Shown here in pieces: positions 25,535-34,504 of a stretch of 64,000 nucleotides of DNA. Below the pieces are notes generated by a model, which did not search any database, was not told the origin of the DNA, and saw nothing but the letters and a program-made list of their open reading frames with translations. The DNA comes from Flavobacterium sp. CF108 (GTDB taxonomy: Bacteria > Bacteroidota > Bacteroidia > Flavobacteriales > Flavobacteriaceae), in contig NZ_FQWW01000001.1 in the NCBI RefSeq assembly GCF_900129795.1, positions 868,001 to 932,000 on the forward strand, written 5' to 3'. The position numbers and the translations under genes are program-made. Each line of letters opens with the position of its first letter. The stretch's first letter is position 1.

Positions 25535-26698
25535 CTATTCCGAAACCTGAAATTTCGTTCTCTTACTTCCTTCGTACATTTCGTATTTTACCAAACGCGC
25601 TTCAAGGCTTCCGTTAAAAAGTTTGATTTTTCTTGACGGTTTTAATCCAACAAATTTTAAAGCTTCAAGATTTGCTGTGATGAACCAGGCGTTTGTTCCC
25701 GGATAATTTTTCTTTAAAGTATCGCCAATGTTTTTGTAGAATTCTTCCATATGAATATCTAAACGTTCATCATACGGCGGGTTAAAAACAATATGAAGCT
25801 TTCCTTCAACCGCTTTTTCACTGTCAAAAAAGTTATTATCTTCAATCGTTACGTAATCTTCCAGATTTGCATTTTTGATATTATCTTTGGCTTTGCTTAC
25901 CGCACTTGGCGCTTTATCAAAACCTTTTATAGTGTAATGAAACTCTTTGGTTTTCTTCATCAAACTGTTTACAATCTGATCAAATAAATCGTTGTCCCAG
26001 TCTTTCCATTTTTCAAATGCAAATTCTTTACGGTTAATATTTGCCGGAATATTGCAGGCAATCATCGCCGCTTCGGCAAGAAAAGTTCCAGAACCGCACA
26101 TTGGATCTAAAAAGTGACTTTGTCCTTCCCAGCCTGATAATAATAAAATTCCAGCTGCTAAAACCTCGTTTATAGGCGCAATATTTGTTGCCGTTCTATA
26201 ACCACGCTGATGCAGCGAATTTCCTGAAGTATCTAGTGCAACCGAAACCTGATCTTTGTCAATATGAACATTGATTCTCAAATCCGGATATTGTTTATCA
26301 ATACTTGGCCTTTGTCCCGTTCTCTCTCTAAATTGATCGACAATTGCATCTTTACATTTTTGAGAAACAAATTCAGAATGGTTAAAATAAGTCGAATGCA
26401 CCGTAGCATCAATCACAAAAGTCTGGTTGGCATTCAACAACTTAGACCAGTTTATTCCCGAAATTCCTTTATATAATGCCTGTTCATTATTAGCTCTAAA
26501 AGAGTAAATAGGTTTAAGGACTTTTAGCGCCGTTCTAAGCGATAAATTAGCTTTGTACATAAAACCTTTATCCCCTTTAAAACTCACCATTCGCACTCCT
26601 TTTTCAACATCCTGAGCCCCAAGTGTACGCAATTCCTGTTCTAATATCTCCTCAAAGCCAAAAAAACATTTGGCTATCATTCTAAAATTTTCTTCCAT
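25535..26698 (-). CDS. rlmL: THUMP-domain 23S rRNA methyltransferase (RlmL N-terminal type)
   Basis: A 387-residue class I SAM methyltransferase. The N-terminal THUMP/ferredoxin-like RNA-binding region is FFGFEEILEQELRTLGA with GISGINWSKLL. The Rossmann domain has DPMCGSGTFLAEAA and the catalytic FNPPYDERL (NPPY). It corresponds to the m2G2445 half of RlmL without the second (RlmK) domain, the usual flavobacterial form. I start it at the ATG at 26698 (MEENFR). Confidence 0.88.
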   Translation of the reverse strand: MEENFRMIAKCFFGFEEILEQELRTLGAQDVEKGVRMVSFKGDKGFMYKANLSLRTALKVLKPIYSFRANNEQALYKGISGINWSKLLNANQTFVIDATVHSTYFNHSEFVSQKCKDAIVDQFRERTGQRPSIDKQYPDLRINVHIDKDQVSVALDTSGNSLHQRGYRTATNIAPINEVLAAGILLLSGWEGQSHFLDPMCGSGTFLAEAAMIACNIPANINRKEFAFEKWKDWDNDLFDQIVNSLMKKTKEFHYTIKGFDKAPSAVSKAKDNIKNANLEDYVTIEDNNFFDSEKAVEGKLHIVFNPPYDERLDIHMEEFYKNIGDTLKKNYPGTNAWFITANLEALKFVGLKPSRKIKLFNGSLEARLVKYEMYEGSKRTKFQVSE

Positions 26699-26784
26699 CT
26701 TTATTTTTGTATTAAAAAACAACTCCAATCGCAGGCAGATGCCAACGTTTATTTAGGTATCGTCGCGAAATAGTTATTTTTCGG

Positions 26785-26803
26785 CAAAAATACACTAAAT
26801 TTG
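26785..26803. promoter_or_regulatory. Back-to-back -7 boxes of a divergent promoter pair
   Basis: On the minus strand TATTTTTG (26785-26792) faces rlmL; on the plus strand TAAATTTG (26796-26803) faces the methyltransferase gene. Three bases separate them, so polymerase binding should be mutually exclusive. Confidence 0.5.
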
Positions 26804-26833
26804 CGGGACTTTATATTAATTGAAATAGAATAA

Positions 26834-27598
26834 ATGTCTGACGCACCCAACTCATCAACACCAAATCAGGATAGAAATACCGAAAACTGGTTTACATCAT
26901 GGTTTGATACTCCATATTATCACATTCTGTACAAGGATAGAAACTATAGAGAAGCTCAGATTTTCATGGACAACTTAACGCATTATCTAAATCTGCCTGA
27001 AAAAGCAAAAGTGCTTGATCTGGCTTGCGGAAAAGGGCGTCATTCTATTTACCTGAATCAATTAGGTTTTAATGTTTTAGGCGCTGATTTATCTGAAAAC
27101 AGCATTGCCGAAGCTACTAAAAACAGTAACGAGCATCTTCATTTTAAAGTACACGATATGCGTGAACCTTTTGAAGAAAAATTCGATGCTATTTTCAACC
27201 TTTTTACAAGTTTTGGTTACTTCGAAAATGACGATGATAACCTGACAACTCTTAAAGCCATCAGAGAAAGTTTATCTGAATATGGATTTGCTGTTATTGA
27301 TTTTATGAACGTAAATCAGGTAATTGAAACTTTGGTTCCCCAAGAGGTTAAAACCGTTGACGGAATTGATTTTCATATAAAAAGATACGTTGAAGACGGT
27401 CATATTTTTAAAGAAATTGATTTTGAAGACCAAGGCAGAAAATTTCATTTTACCGAAAAAGTAAAAGCCTTAACTTTAAAAGATTTTCAGGATTTAATGG
27501 ATGAGGCCGGAATTTTTCTTTTAGATATTTTTGGAGACTACAAACTCAAAAAATTCCATAAAACCGAAAGCGAAAGATTAATCATGATTTTTAAATAG
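26834..27598 (+). CDS. Class I SAM-dependent methyltransferase
   Basis: A 254-residue methyltransferase-25-type protein. The SAM-binding motif I is VLDLACGKGRHSIYL near residues 60-74, followed by VLGADLSENSI, AIFNLFTSFGYF and AVIDFMNVNQVI. An N-terminal WFTSWFDTPYYHILYKDRN is typical of a conserved Bacteroidota group. The methyl acceptor is unknown. Confidence 0.85.
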   Translation: MSDAPNSSTPNQDRNTENWFTSWFDTPYYHILYKDRNYREAQIFMDNLTHYLNLPEKAKVLDLACGKGRHSIYLNQLGFNVLGADLSENSIAEATKNSNEHLHFKVHDMREPFEEKFDAIFNLFTSFGYFENDDDNLTTLKAIRESLSEYGFAVIDFMNVNQVIETLVPQEVKTVDGIDFHIKRYVEDGHIFKEIDFEDQGRKFHFTEKVKALTLKDFQDLMDEAGIFLLDIFGDYKLKKFHKTESERLIMIFK

Positions 27599-27695
27599 GT
27601 TTAATCGTTTAACTGTTAATTTGTTTAATCGCTTGAACAAATTGACCCCAAAAAACCGATTAAACGATTAAACAAAAAACCGATTAAACAACAAA
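27599..27695. repeat. GTTTAATCG inverted-repeat element
   Basis: GTTTAATCGTTTAA (27599-27612) is the exact inverse of TTAAACGATTAAAC (27660-27673). Extra copies of GTTTAATCG and CGATTAAAC lie inside and to the right. It fills the whole gap between the methyltransferase stop and the ZIP start. Confidence 0.7.
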
Positions 27696-28364
27696 ATGAA
27701 CTATTTACTACCCTTATTTTCTGTACTTTTAGGATATAGTGTGGCTTTGTTTTTAAAACCAACCAACAAAACCAATTTAAAATTACTACTCGCATTTAGC
27801 GGTTCATTTTTGTTATCGTTAACCGTAATGCATCTGCTGCCAGAAGTTTACAGCTCTCACAATCATAAAATTGGTTTATTTATAATGGTTGGGATTCTGT
27901 TTCAGATCATTTTGGAATTTTTCTCCAAAGGTGCTGAACACGGTCACGTTCATGGGCATGCAAAAATGTCTCAAATTCCCTGGCTTTTATTTATAAGCCT
28001 TTGCATTCATGCCTTTTTAGAAGGTTTTCCGGTAAGTCATCATCATGATTTAGCCGTAGGAATTGCGATTCATCATTTGCCAATTGCCGTGATTTTAACC
28101 ACATTCTTCATCAATGCCGATTTAAACAAAAAAGCCATTTTTGCTTTCATGCTGACTTTTGCCATCATGACGCCGCTTGGAACCGTTGCATCTGAATATT
28201 TACCAATTTTAAACGATTATTACACCGAAATAACTGCAATCGTAATTGGTATATTATTCCACATTTCGTCAACAATTATTTTTGAAAGCAGCGAAGGACA
28301 TAAATTTAATGTAGCCAAAGTATCCATGATCGTTCTCGGAATTCTATTAGCATTCTTTTTATAA
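27696..28364 (+). CDS. ZIP family divalent metal transporter
   Basis: A 222-residue membrane protein with about seven or eight helices. The ZIP signature helices are visible: SLTVMHLLPEVY and HAFLEGFPVSHHHDLAVG followed by IAIHHLPIAVIL, giving the His/Glu metal-binding site. A His-rich cytoplasmic loop (GAEHGHVHGHAK) precedes them. It imports Zn2+ or Fe2+. No Fur/Zur site was identified before it. Confidence 0.88.
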   Translation: MNYLLPLFSVLLGYSVALFLKPTNKTNLKLLLAFSGSFLLSLTVMHLLPEVYSSHNHKIGLFIMVGILFQIILEFFSKGAEHGHVHGHAKMSQIPWLLFISLCIHAFLEGFPVSHHHDLAVGIAIHHLPIAVILTTFFINADLNKKAIFAFMLTFAIMTPLGTVASEYLPILNDYYTEITAIVIGILFHISSTIIFESSEGHKFNVAKVSMIVLGILLAFFL

Positions 28365-28376
28365 TCAGGGCGTGTC

Positions 28377-28482
28377 AGTATTTAAAAAAAGGCCCAATCA
28401 ACTTTGCGTTCATTGGGCCTTTTCTTAAATACTGCCGGGCTATCCGCGCTACTTCGGTAGCCAGCTCCTATCCCTCACGCGA
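28377..28482. repeat. Structured intergenic element with a strong hairpin
   Basis: Arms 28377-28398 and 28412-28433 (22 bases, one mismatch; AGTATTTAAxAAAAGGCCCAAT) enclose a 13-base loop. A GC-rich tail to about 28482 holds GCTACTTCGGTAGC, a second perfect hairpin with a CTTCGG-type loop. The first hairpin with its T-run can terminate the ZIP transcript. The compound structure resembles a repeated flavobacterial intergenic element. Confidence 0.7.
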
Positions 28483-28540
28483 AATGAAGTTTCAGGTTTC
28501 AGGTTTCAAGTTTTACAATATCAACATTCATAATTCATAA

Positions 28541-30928
28541 TTAATTCCCCGTTCTCTTTTTCTCATCCTGATTTCCAAAAGCGCGTTCTTTTACATTTAT
28601 CTTCTTGTTTCCAAAATTATAAACAACAGACAAACGAACGAATCTATTACTCTCATTTTGGCTGTAAACCTGTTTTACACCATTTACAACCGAAGTAAAA
28701 TCTTTTAAATAAGACGTATTAAAAATATCATTTGCCAAAAATGCAATCTGCATTGTTTTATTAAACAAATCCTGTTTAAAGCCAATATCAAAACTAGAAG
28801 TATATCCAATTTCATACAAACCACTTTTAAAAGGCGAACTATAACTAAAATCAACTTGCAGTTTTGTTGTTTTACCTAATATAAAAGTATTATTTGTCGA
28901 AAAATCAATTTGCAAACTGTTTGACGGCGTTGCATCGAAATCTTTTATAAAATCTGTTTTTGCTCCCAAAAAGTACAATGAATTTTCACTTGACCACCAT
29001 TTTGTAAAATTGGCCGAATAGCTCTCTCCAATACCATAATTTAAGTTTTTAAAATAATTCTCACGCGTTACAACCTGTGTATTCGTTTCTGGATTTGCAG
29101 TAAACAAAACACCGTAACCATTTGTAACTACATTAACAAAAACACTAGTTCTCAGGATTTCTTTATAAGAATGTGCAAACTCAAAATTATCACTAAATGA
29201 AGGTCTTAAAAACGGATTCCCTTCAGAATAACTATTACTATTAATATAAACCTTAAACGGATTCAGTAAATCAAAACGAGGTCTGTTGATTCTTTTTCCG
29301 TAATTTAAACTAAAAGTATTGTTTTCATTTTTCTTGTAAGAAGCATAAACAGTTGGAAATAATTTCAAATAATTGTTTACCGTTTCCTGATTCATTGTTT
29401 CAGAAAAACCATTTGTCTGCGTATTTTCCAATCTTAATCCCATTTGAAAATTCCATTTTTCACCCATTTTTTTATCTCCATTAATATAAACTGCCTGATT
29501 ATTTTCGGTGTATTTAAATCGGTTAGATTGATTCGGATCTAATTCTGGAGTTCCCGAAATTGTATTGTAATAAAATACATCGCTTATACTATTGGTAAAG
29601 CTCATTTTAGCGCCATAAGATAAATTCAACGCTTGAAACGGATGTTCCATATCGGCCTTAAAACTCCAGTTATCAATATCCTGATTCGAGATATTTCTTC
29701 CCGACTGATTTACATCTACAAAAGTCATATCCGGCGTATAATTATTAGCAATAAAACTTCTATCGAACTTTGAATTGTAATTAAAATAATCCACATCAAA
29801 AGATAACTTTCTATTTAAAGAATCCAGTTTAGTAATCAAATGCACATTATACGTTTGATTCCCAGAGCCTTTATCTGTATAACTATCATTCAGCGTAACA
29901 TTGTCTAATTGATTTTGAATATTATACTTTTCAATTCTAATATCCGATCCAAAATCCGGATTATTTCTGTCATTCAAAAACTGAAAACCAAAAGTTGTAC
30001 GTTCCGAAAAATCATAATCTAAAGCCAATTTTCCTGAAAGATTTTCATTTTTTACTTTCGTTTCACTTTTCATAACCGAAAGTCCGTCGGGAAAATACAT
30101 TTCTAAAGATTCATCAGCATTTTTATAACCCGTTTTTCCATTTACACTGGCAGAAAATCTAAATTTATTTTTGTTATAAAAGAAATTATCCCTCAAAGTA
30201 TAAATTCCGTATTTATTTTGGTCGTAAGAAACCGTCGTTGTATTTTTCCAGGAATCACGCATTCCTTTTTTCATAATAATATTGATTAATCCTCCTGCTC
30301 CTTCTGCTTCATATTTTGCCGGCGGATTACTTATAATTTCAATATTTTTAATATCACTTGCCGAAATAGATTTTAAAAAATTATTCAATTCCTCGCCTGC
30401 CAATTCAATCATTCTACCGTCAATCATAACTCTGGAAGTTCCTTTTCCTAAAATCGTAATCATGTCATTTTTTACCACAACTCCCGGCGCCGTATTAATA
30501 GCGCTTAAAGCATCGCTGCCAACCGTTGTAACATTCTTTTCAATATTATAAACCAAACGATCTGTTTTCTGTTCCACAGTTTTATTTTTTGATTGAATAA
30601 CAACCTCTACTAAATTAGTGGCACTTTCTTTCAAAATAATTATTCCTAAATCAGTATCCTTTTCAATTGAAATCTCTTTTTCATAATCTGTAAATCCCAA
30701 AAGATTAATTCCTATTTTATAAGATCCTTTTTTAAGATTGAACTCAAAATAGCCGTCGTTTTTAGTTGTCGTTCCATCAATAATTTTTCCTTCAGAATTT
30801 ATGATTGAAACATCTGCCCATTCTAATGAAGTTGTTTCGCTGGTTATGTTTCCTTTCAATTTAAATGATGCTTGTGCTAAACAAAATAAAGGCAATAGTA
30901 AAAAGATAAGGAGATTTGCTTTTTTCAT
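28541..30928 (-). CDS. TonB-dependent receptor-like outer-membrane beta-barrel protein
   Basis: A 795-residue outer-membrane protein. It has a signal peptide (about 1-20, ending CLAQA), a carboxypeptidase-regulatory-like domain (about 22-105; ISLLGFTDYEKEI-type turns), a plug domain (about 125-225, with VIIRxG-like MIDGRMIEL and GGLINIIMKKG), then a beta-barrel of the OMP_b-brl_3 type. This group lacks a recognisable SusD partner, and none is here. A near-consensus -7 box (CAACTTTG on the minus strand, 30967-30974) precedes it. The neighbouring AraC-type regulator may control it; this is inferred from position. Confidence 0.88.
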   Translation of the reverse strand: MKKANLLIFLLLPLFCLAQASFKLKGNITSETTSLEWADVSIINSEGKIIDGTTTKNDGYFEFNLKKGSYKIGINLLGFTDYEKEISIEKDTDLGIIILKESATNLVEVVIQSKNKTVEQKTDRLVYNIEKNVTTVGSDALSAINTAPGVVVKNDMITILGKGTSRVMIDGRMIELAGEELNNFLKSISASDIKNIEIISNPPAKYEAEGAGGLINIIMKKGMRDSWKNTTTVSYDQNKYGIYTLRDNFFYNKNKFRFSASVNGKTGYKNADESLEMYFPDGLSVMKSETKVKNENLSGKLALDYDFSERTTFGFQFLNDRNNPDFGSDIRIEKYNIQNQLDNVTLNDSYTDKGSGNQTYNVHLITKLDSLNRKLSFDVDYFNYNSKFDRSFIANNYTPDMTFVDVNQSGRNISNQDIDNWSFKADMEHPFQALNLSYGAKMSFTNSISDVFYYNTISGTPELDPNQSNRFKYTENNQAVYINGDKKMGEKWNFQMGLRLENTQTNGFSETMNQETVNNYLKLFPTVYASYKKNENNTFSLNYGKRINRPRFDLLNPFKVYINSNSYSEGNPFLRPSFSDNFEFAHSYKEILRTSVFVNVVTNGYGVLFTANPETNTQVVTRENYFKNLNYGIGESYSANFTKWWSSENSLYFLGAKTDFIKDFDATPSNSLQIDFSTNNTFILGKTTKLQVDFSYSSPFKSGLYEIGYTSSFDIGFKQDLFNKTMQIAFLANDIFNTSYLKDFTSVVNGVKQVYSQNESNRFVRLSVVYNFGNKKINVKERAFGNQDEKKRTGN

Positions 30929-31007
30929 GATTTCTAATTTTTAAACTTGTTTCGATTAATTTGAAGCAAAGTTGCCTTAGAAAATCTCCATACGCGACCG
31001 ACAAAAA

Positions 31008-31048
31008 AAAGTCGAACCAATTTCTACTTAGGAAATTGGTTCGACTTT
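31008..31048 (-). terminator. 17-bp perfect hairpin after the AraC-type regulator
   Basis: AAAGTCGAACCAATTTC (31008-31024) pairs exactly with 31032-31048 around a 7-base loop. A run of T follows on the minus strand. Confidence 0.85.
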
Positions 31049-31084
31049 ATTAAGCACGAAGTACGACTTTTTACAAACTACTTA

Positions 31085-32227
31085 TTATGAAGCGTTTCGG
31101 TAAGCCGTAGGCGTTAAATTTGTATATTTTTTGAAAGAAGTATTAAACGAAGATTTAGAGTTAAAACCTACTTCGTATAAAATTTCTAAAACAGTAAGCT
31201 GACTTTTAGACTGATCTTTTAAAATATGCATCGCTTTTTGAATGCGATATTCATTCACAAAGTCAAAAAAATGCTGATCCATTTGGTGATTAATCAAAAT
31301 TGATAAATCCCGAACGGGAATATCAATTTGGTTTGCCAATTCCTGAATGGTAAGCGACGGATCAAGAAAGGGTTCTTTCTCGGTCATATATTGTTTCAAA
31401 GTCGTTATTTGAGTATTGATCAAATCGTTTTGAGCATTTGCTAATTCTGGTTTTTCTTCAATTTCCGGCAGAATGTCTTTAGTTAATTTCAGTTTTGAAT
31501 TAACCCCTCTAAAAAGTTCAGGATGATTTAAAGCTTTCATTATAAACCAACAAGTGATAAATAAAGCAATGGTCCCCACAAGAACATTTGCCCACAGAAA
31601 TATTTCACTGAAACCACTGTAACGCAATAGATTTTTTAATGCTACAATAATATGTGCCGTTAGAAATACGCATGTAATTTGAAAAAGCCATTTATAAGTC
31701 GCTGTGCTTGCGTTTGCATAATTTTCTAAATAGATTTCTCTGTACTTTTTCACAATCAAAAACACAGATACAATATAAAATGCATATTGACATTCAACTA
31801 AAATCTGGATAAAGTAAATCTCCGGCATTAAATTAAGTCCCGAAGCGAAAGTATCTTTGTCTACATCTACGCTCAGATAAATTCTCGGAATAAAAACTAA
31901 ATTGACAATTATAAAAGGCAGTAAATGAAGTAAATGTTTCCATTTTAATCTAAAATCAGAATAACAAACAGCAAGTACAAAAAGGTAAAACAAAGGCATT
32001 TCAAACAAACAAGTTGTCGATCTAAAAATCTCAAAATTTAGTTCTCTACGAGTAGTCGCTTCAATGAAAAAGCCGCTAAGATCTACGGCTGAAAAAATAA
32101 AAAACCAGGCAAATAAGCGGTTAGCCAATTTATTCTCGGTCTTGACCGTAAATAAAAAAAAAGCGAGCAGTAAAGACACAAAAACCGATATTCTGCCAAT
32201 CCCCTGCAATAAATCTAATTTATCCAT
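31085..32227 (-). CDS. AraC-family transcriptional regulator with membrane N-terminus
   Basis: A 380-residue protein with about seven N-terminal membrane helices (residues 8-240) and a C-terminal AraC HTH domain (about 270-378). The DNA-binding signature is visible in IPVRDLSILINHQMDQHFFD and ILYEVGFNSKSSFNTSFKKY. Membrane-tethered AraC proteins of this design sense an envelope or small-molecule signal. A -7 box TATATTTG (32246-32253, minus) precedes it. The likely target is the receptor gene next to it. Confidence 0.88.
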   Translation of the reverse strand: MDKLDLLQGIGRISVFVSLLLAFFLFTVKTENKLANRLFAWFFIFSAVDLSGFFIEATTRRELNFEIFRSTTCLFEMPLFYLFVLAVCYSDFRLKWKHLLHLLPFIIVNLVFIPRIYLSVDVDKDTFASGLNLMPEIYFIQILVECQYAFYIVSVFLIVKKYREIYLENYANASTATYKWLFQITCVFLTAHIIVALKNLLRYSGFSEIFLWANVLVGTIALFITCWFIMKALNHPELFRGVNSKLKLTKDILPEIEEKPELANAQNDLINTQITTLKQYMTEKEPFLDPSLTIQELANQIDIPVRDLSILINHQMDQHFFDFVNEYRIQKAMHILKDQSKSQLTVLEILYEVGFNSKSSFNTSFKKYTNLTPTAYRNAS

Positions 32228-32245
32228 TTAACTTTCATTATTTAA

Positions 32246-32253
32246 CAAATATA
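32246..32253 (-). promoter_or_regulatory. -7 box of the AraC-type regulator gene
   Basis: The minus strand reads TATATTTG, 18 bases upstream of the ATG. Confidence 0.55.
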
Positions 32254-32376
32254 ATATTTTAGTTCTTTTAACAAGATTTATAAAGTGGTTTGATCTAAAA
32301 CAAAATCACCTGAAAAAGTTTTTAAAACTTAGCGGCTTTACCGTCTAATTTTTTCCCAATTTGCGATAAAAAAGTT

Positions 32377-32384
32377 TAATTTTG
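32377..32384 (+). promoter_or_regulatory. -7 box of murQ
   Basis: TAATTTTG fits TAnnTTTG, 23 bases before the ATG at 32408. A GGAGG-like sequence follows at 32384-32388. Confidence 0.55.
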
Positions 32385-32407
32385 GAGGATAACTATTTCG
32401 ACAAAAA

Positions 32408-33220
32408 ATGACCTTTACAAAAACAACCGAACAATCTTCAAAATACGAACATTTAGAGAAAATGTCAGTTCACGAACTGCTGACTAATATTAATAACGAA
32501 GACAAAACTGTTCCTAATGCTGTAGAAAAAGCAATACCGCAAATTGAAGCTTTAGTAGCACAAGTTGTGGCTAAACTAAAATTAGGCGGTAAAATATTTT
32601 ATATTGGTGCAGGAACATCCGGACGTTTAGGCGTTGTTGATGCCTCAGAATGTCCTCCTACTTTTGGCGTTCCGTTTGATTTAGTAAACGGAATTATTGC
32701 CGGTGGTGACACTGCAATTCGCCGCGCAGTAGAAAATGCCGAAGACAACGCAACACAAGCCTGGATTGATTTACAAGCACATAATATTGGTGCAAATGAT
32801 GTCGTAATAGGAATTGCAGCTTCTGGAACTACTCCGTATGTTATTGGCGGTTTAGCAACTTGTAATCAAAATAATATTTTAACGGGCTGTATTACAAATA
32901 ATGCGGGAAGTCCGTTAGCGCTGACAGCAAAATTCCCAATTGAAGTTGTAGTTGGGCCAGAATTTGTTACCGGAAGTTCGAGAATGAAAGCCGGAACTGC
33001 TCAGAAACTGGTTTTAAACATGATTTCGACTGCAGCAATGATTCAGCTTGGAAAAGTAAAAGGAAACAAAATGGTCGATATGCAGTTGAGTAATATCAAA
33101 TTGGTTGATCGCGGCGTGAAAATGATTATGGGAGAAATTCCTGTTTCGTATGAAGAGGCTTCTGAATTATTGAAGAAATATGGCAGCGTTAGGAATGCTG
33201 TTGATAATTATAACGCTTAA
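32408..33220 (+). CDS. murQ: N-acetylmuramic acid 6-phosphate etherase
   Basis: A 270-residue SIS-domain lyase that cleaves the lactyl ether of MurNAc-6-P to GlcNAc-6-P and D-lactate in cell-wall recycling. The family core is clear: YIGAGTSGRLGVVDASECPP with Glu81, and VENAEDN with the second catalytic acid near Glu112. VTGSSRMKAGTAQKLVLNMI also fits. The length is normal. Confidence 0.93.
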   Translation: MTFTKTTEQSSKYEHLEKMSVHELLTNINNEDKTVPNAVEKAIPQIEALVAQVVAKLKLGGKIFYIGAGTSGRLGVVDASECPPTFGVPFDLVNGIIAGGDTAIRRAVENAEDNATQAWIDLQAHNIGANDVVIGIAASGTTPYVIGGLATCNQNNILTGCITNNAGSPLALTAKFPIEVVVGPEFVTGSSRMKAGTAQKLVLNMISTAAMIQLGKVKGNKMVDMQLSNIKLVDRGVKMIMGEIPVSYEEASELLKKYGSVRNAVDNYNA

Positions 33221-33221
33221 T

Positions 33222-33333
33222 TTCTGTAGAATTTTAACGCAAAGTTCGCAAAGTTTAAATCAAAGAAGGCTGAGTTCGCAAAGGTTTTCAAACTTGAAAC
33301 AAAGAAAACTTTAAACTTGAAACAAATTTTAAA
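33222..33333. repeat. Short direct repeats in the murQ to DUF6095 gap
   Basis: Copies of TTCGCAAAG (with ACGCAAAGTTCGCAAAGTTT) and of AAACTTGAAACAAA fill the gap. No ORF is seen. Confidence 0.45.
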
Positions 33334-33555
33334 ATGAGTACAAACAAACAATTATTAGGAAAAGGAATTAAGTATTTAACTGGCGCTCTGCCTTTAATGT
33401 TTCTTGGGCCGTCGTTGATTTATAATGCATTTATGAATCAACATACTAATTGGCATTATTTAGTTCTTGGAATTGGAATTGTGGCTTGTTTGAGTTCTAT
33501 GCTTTTGATTTTTTTAGGACTGAGAATCATTATGAAAGCTTTGTTTAATGACTAA
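33334..33555 (+). CDS. DUF6095 family small membrane protein
   Basis: A 73-residue protein with two membrane helices (about 14-32 and 41-66) separated by a short NQHTNWHY loop, matching the flavobacterial DUF6095 style. The usual neighbour (murQ upstream) is conserved in my recollection of Flavobacterium genomes. Function unknown. Confidence 0.75.
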   Translation: MSTNKQLLGKGIKYLTGALPLMFLGPSLIYNAFMNQHTNWHYLVLGIGIVACLSSMLLIFLGLRIIMKALFND

Positions 33556-33579
33556 GTTTTCCATTCTAAATTCTTTTCA

Positions 33580-33816
33580 ATGGATATAGAAAAAGATCTT
33601 CAATGGATACATCAAGAAATTGATAAAATAAAAAATCCTAATACAATTAAGAAAATAAAGAACCTTCTTGAGTCGATTAATTATTCAATGATTCGTTCTT
33701 CAGATTCTTACAATTTAGACATAGAAAATTCTCTTAGAAGTATTAAAGAAGGAAATATCTATACTGAAAATCAAGCTAAAGAAATAATATTTTCAAAGAA
33801 TTATAATATAATATAA
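33580..33816 (+). CDS. Small alpha-helical protein, antitoxin-like
   Basis: A 78-residue soluble protein, almost entirely helical. The C-terminal phrase IENSLRSIKEGNIYTENQAK resembles the toxin-binding tail of RelB/Phd-like antitoxins. No RelE, HicA or other toxin gene is adjacent. Instead the pentapeptide-repeat gene starts 2 bases after its stop, so the two are translationally coupled. Function unknown. Confidence 0.6.
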   Translation: MDIEKDLQWIHQEIDKIKNPNTIKKIKNLLESINYSMIRSSDSYNLDIENSLRSIKEGNIYTENQAKEIIFSKNYNII

Positions 33817-33818
33817 AA

Positions 33819-34391
33819 ATGGAAGAAATAATTCACATTCAAAAAACATTCGAGAAAGTTATTTATATCGATAAAAAAATAAACAATCGGGAGTTTGAAG
33901 ATTGTGTTTTTAAAAACTGTGATTTTTCGAACAGTAATTTTAATTCTAATAGTTTCTTAGATTGTGAGTTTATTGATTGTAATCTGTCCATGACAAGTTT
34001 GGCAGGAACGAGTTTAAAAAATGTAACTTTCAAAAACTGTAAACTTCTCGGAATCGCTTTCCACGAATGTGATGATTTTTTATTTCAGGTTCATTTTGAA
34101 GAATGTACATTGGATTATGCTATATTTTCAAACAAAAAAATGCCAAAAACTAAGTTTATAAATTCGTCTCTTCGTGAAGTAACTTTTGTTGGAACAAATC
34201 TAACAAGTTCTGTTTTTGATGATTGCAATTTAGATGGCGCTATTTTTAATGAAACACAATTAGCTGCAGTTGATTTTAGAACTGCTTACAATTATAAAAT
34301 CGATCCTGAATTTAACGCGATGCGAAAAGCACAATTTTCGACTCAGGGAATTGTGGGACTTTTAGATAAATATGACATTAAAATCGTATAA
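33819..34391 (+). CDS. Pentapeptide-repeat protein (Qnr/McbG-like fold)
   Basis: A 190-residue right-handed quadrilateral beta-helix. Tandem A(D/N)LXX-type repeats run from about residue 25 to 165 (CVFKNCDFSNSNF, CEFIDCNLSMTSL, TNLTSSVFDDCNLDG). The central repeats are interrupted at CDDFLFQVHFEE, as in McbG/Qnr-type proteins. Such proteins can mimic DNA and protect gyrase, but many have other roles. It ends with a non-repeat cap (QGIVGLLDKYDI). No resistance context is visible. Confidence 0.85.
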   Translation: MEEIIHIQKTFEKVIYIDKKINNREFEDCVFKNCDFSNSNFNSNSFLDCEFIDCNLSMTSLAGTSLKNVTFKNCKLLGIAFHECDDFLFQVHFEECTLDYAIFSNKKMPKTKFINSSLREVTFVGTNLTSSVFDDCNLDGAIFNETQLAAVDFRTAYNYKIDPEFNAMRKAQFSTQGIVGLLDKYDIKIV

Positions 34392-34486
34392 TTTTTCGCC
34401 ACAAATTCCACGAATTTACACTAATTTTTTCATAGAAAATGTTTAAATTTTAATTCGTGCCAATTCGTGAAATTCGTGGCGAAAAA
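34392..34486. repeat. GCCACGAATT-type long inverted repeat
   Basis: 35-base arms at 34392-34426 and 34452-34486 pair with five mismatches around a 25-base spacer (TTTTTCGCCAC... / ...GTGGCGAAAAA). The core GCCACGAATT matches the palindromic terminator at 24457-24482. It may terminate the pentapeptide-repeat transcript. Confidence 0.75.
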
Positions 34487-34504
34487 AACAAATAATTCCA
34501 TCTT

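Noticed and set aside
27599..28482. CRISPR array in the repeat-rich gaps
   Set aside because: The repeats are inverted and irregular, with no evenly spaced unique spacers and no cas genes.
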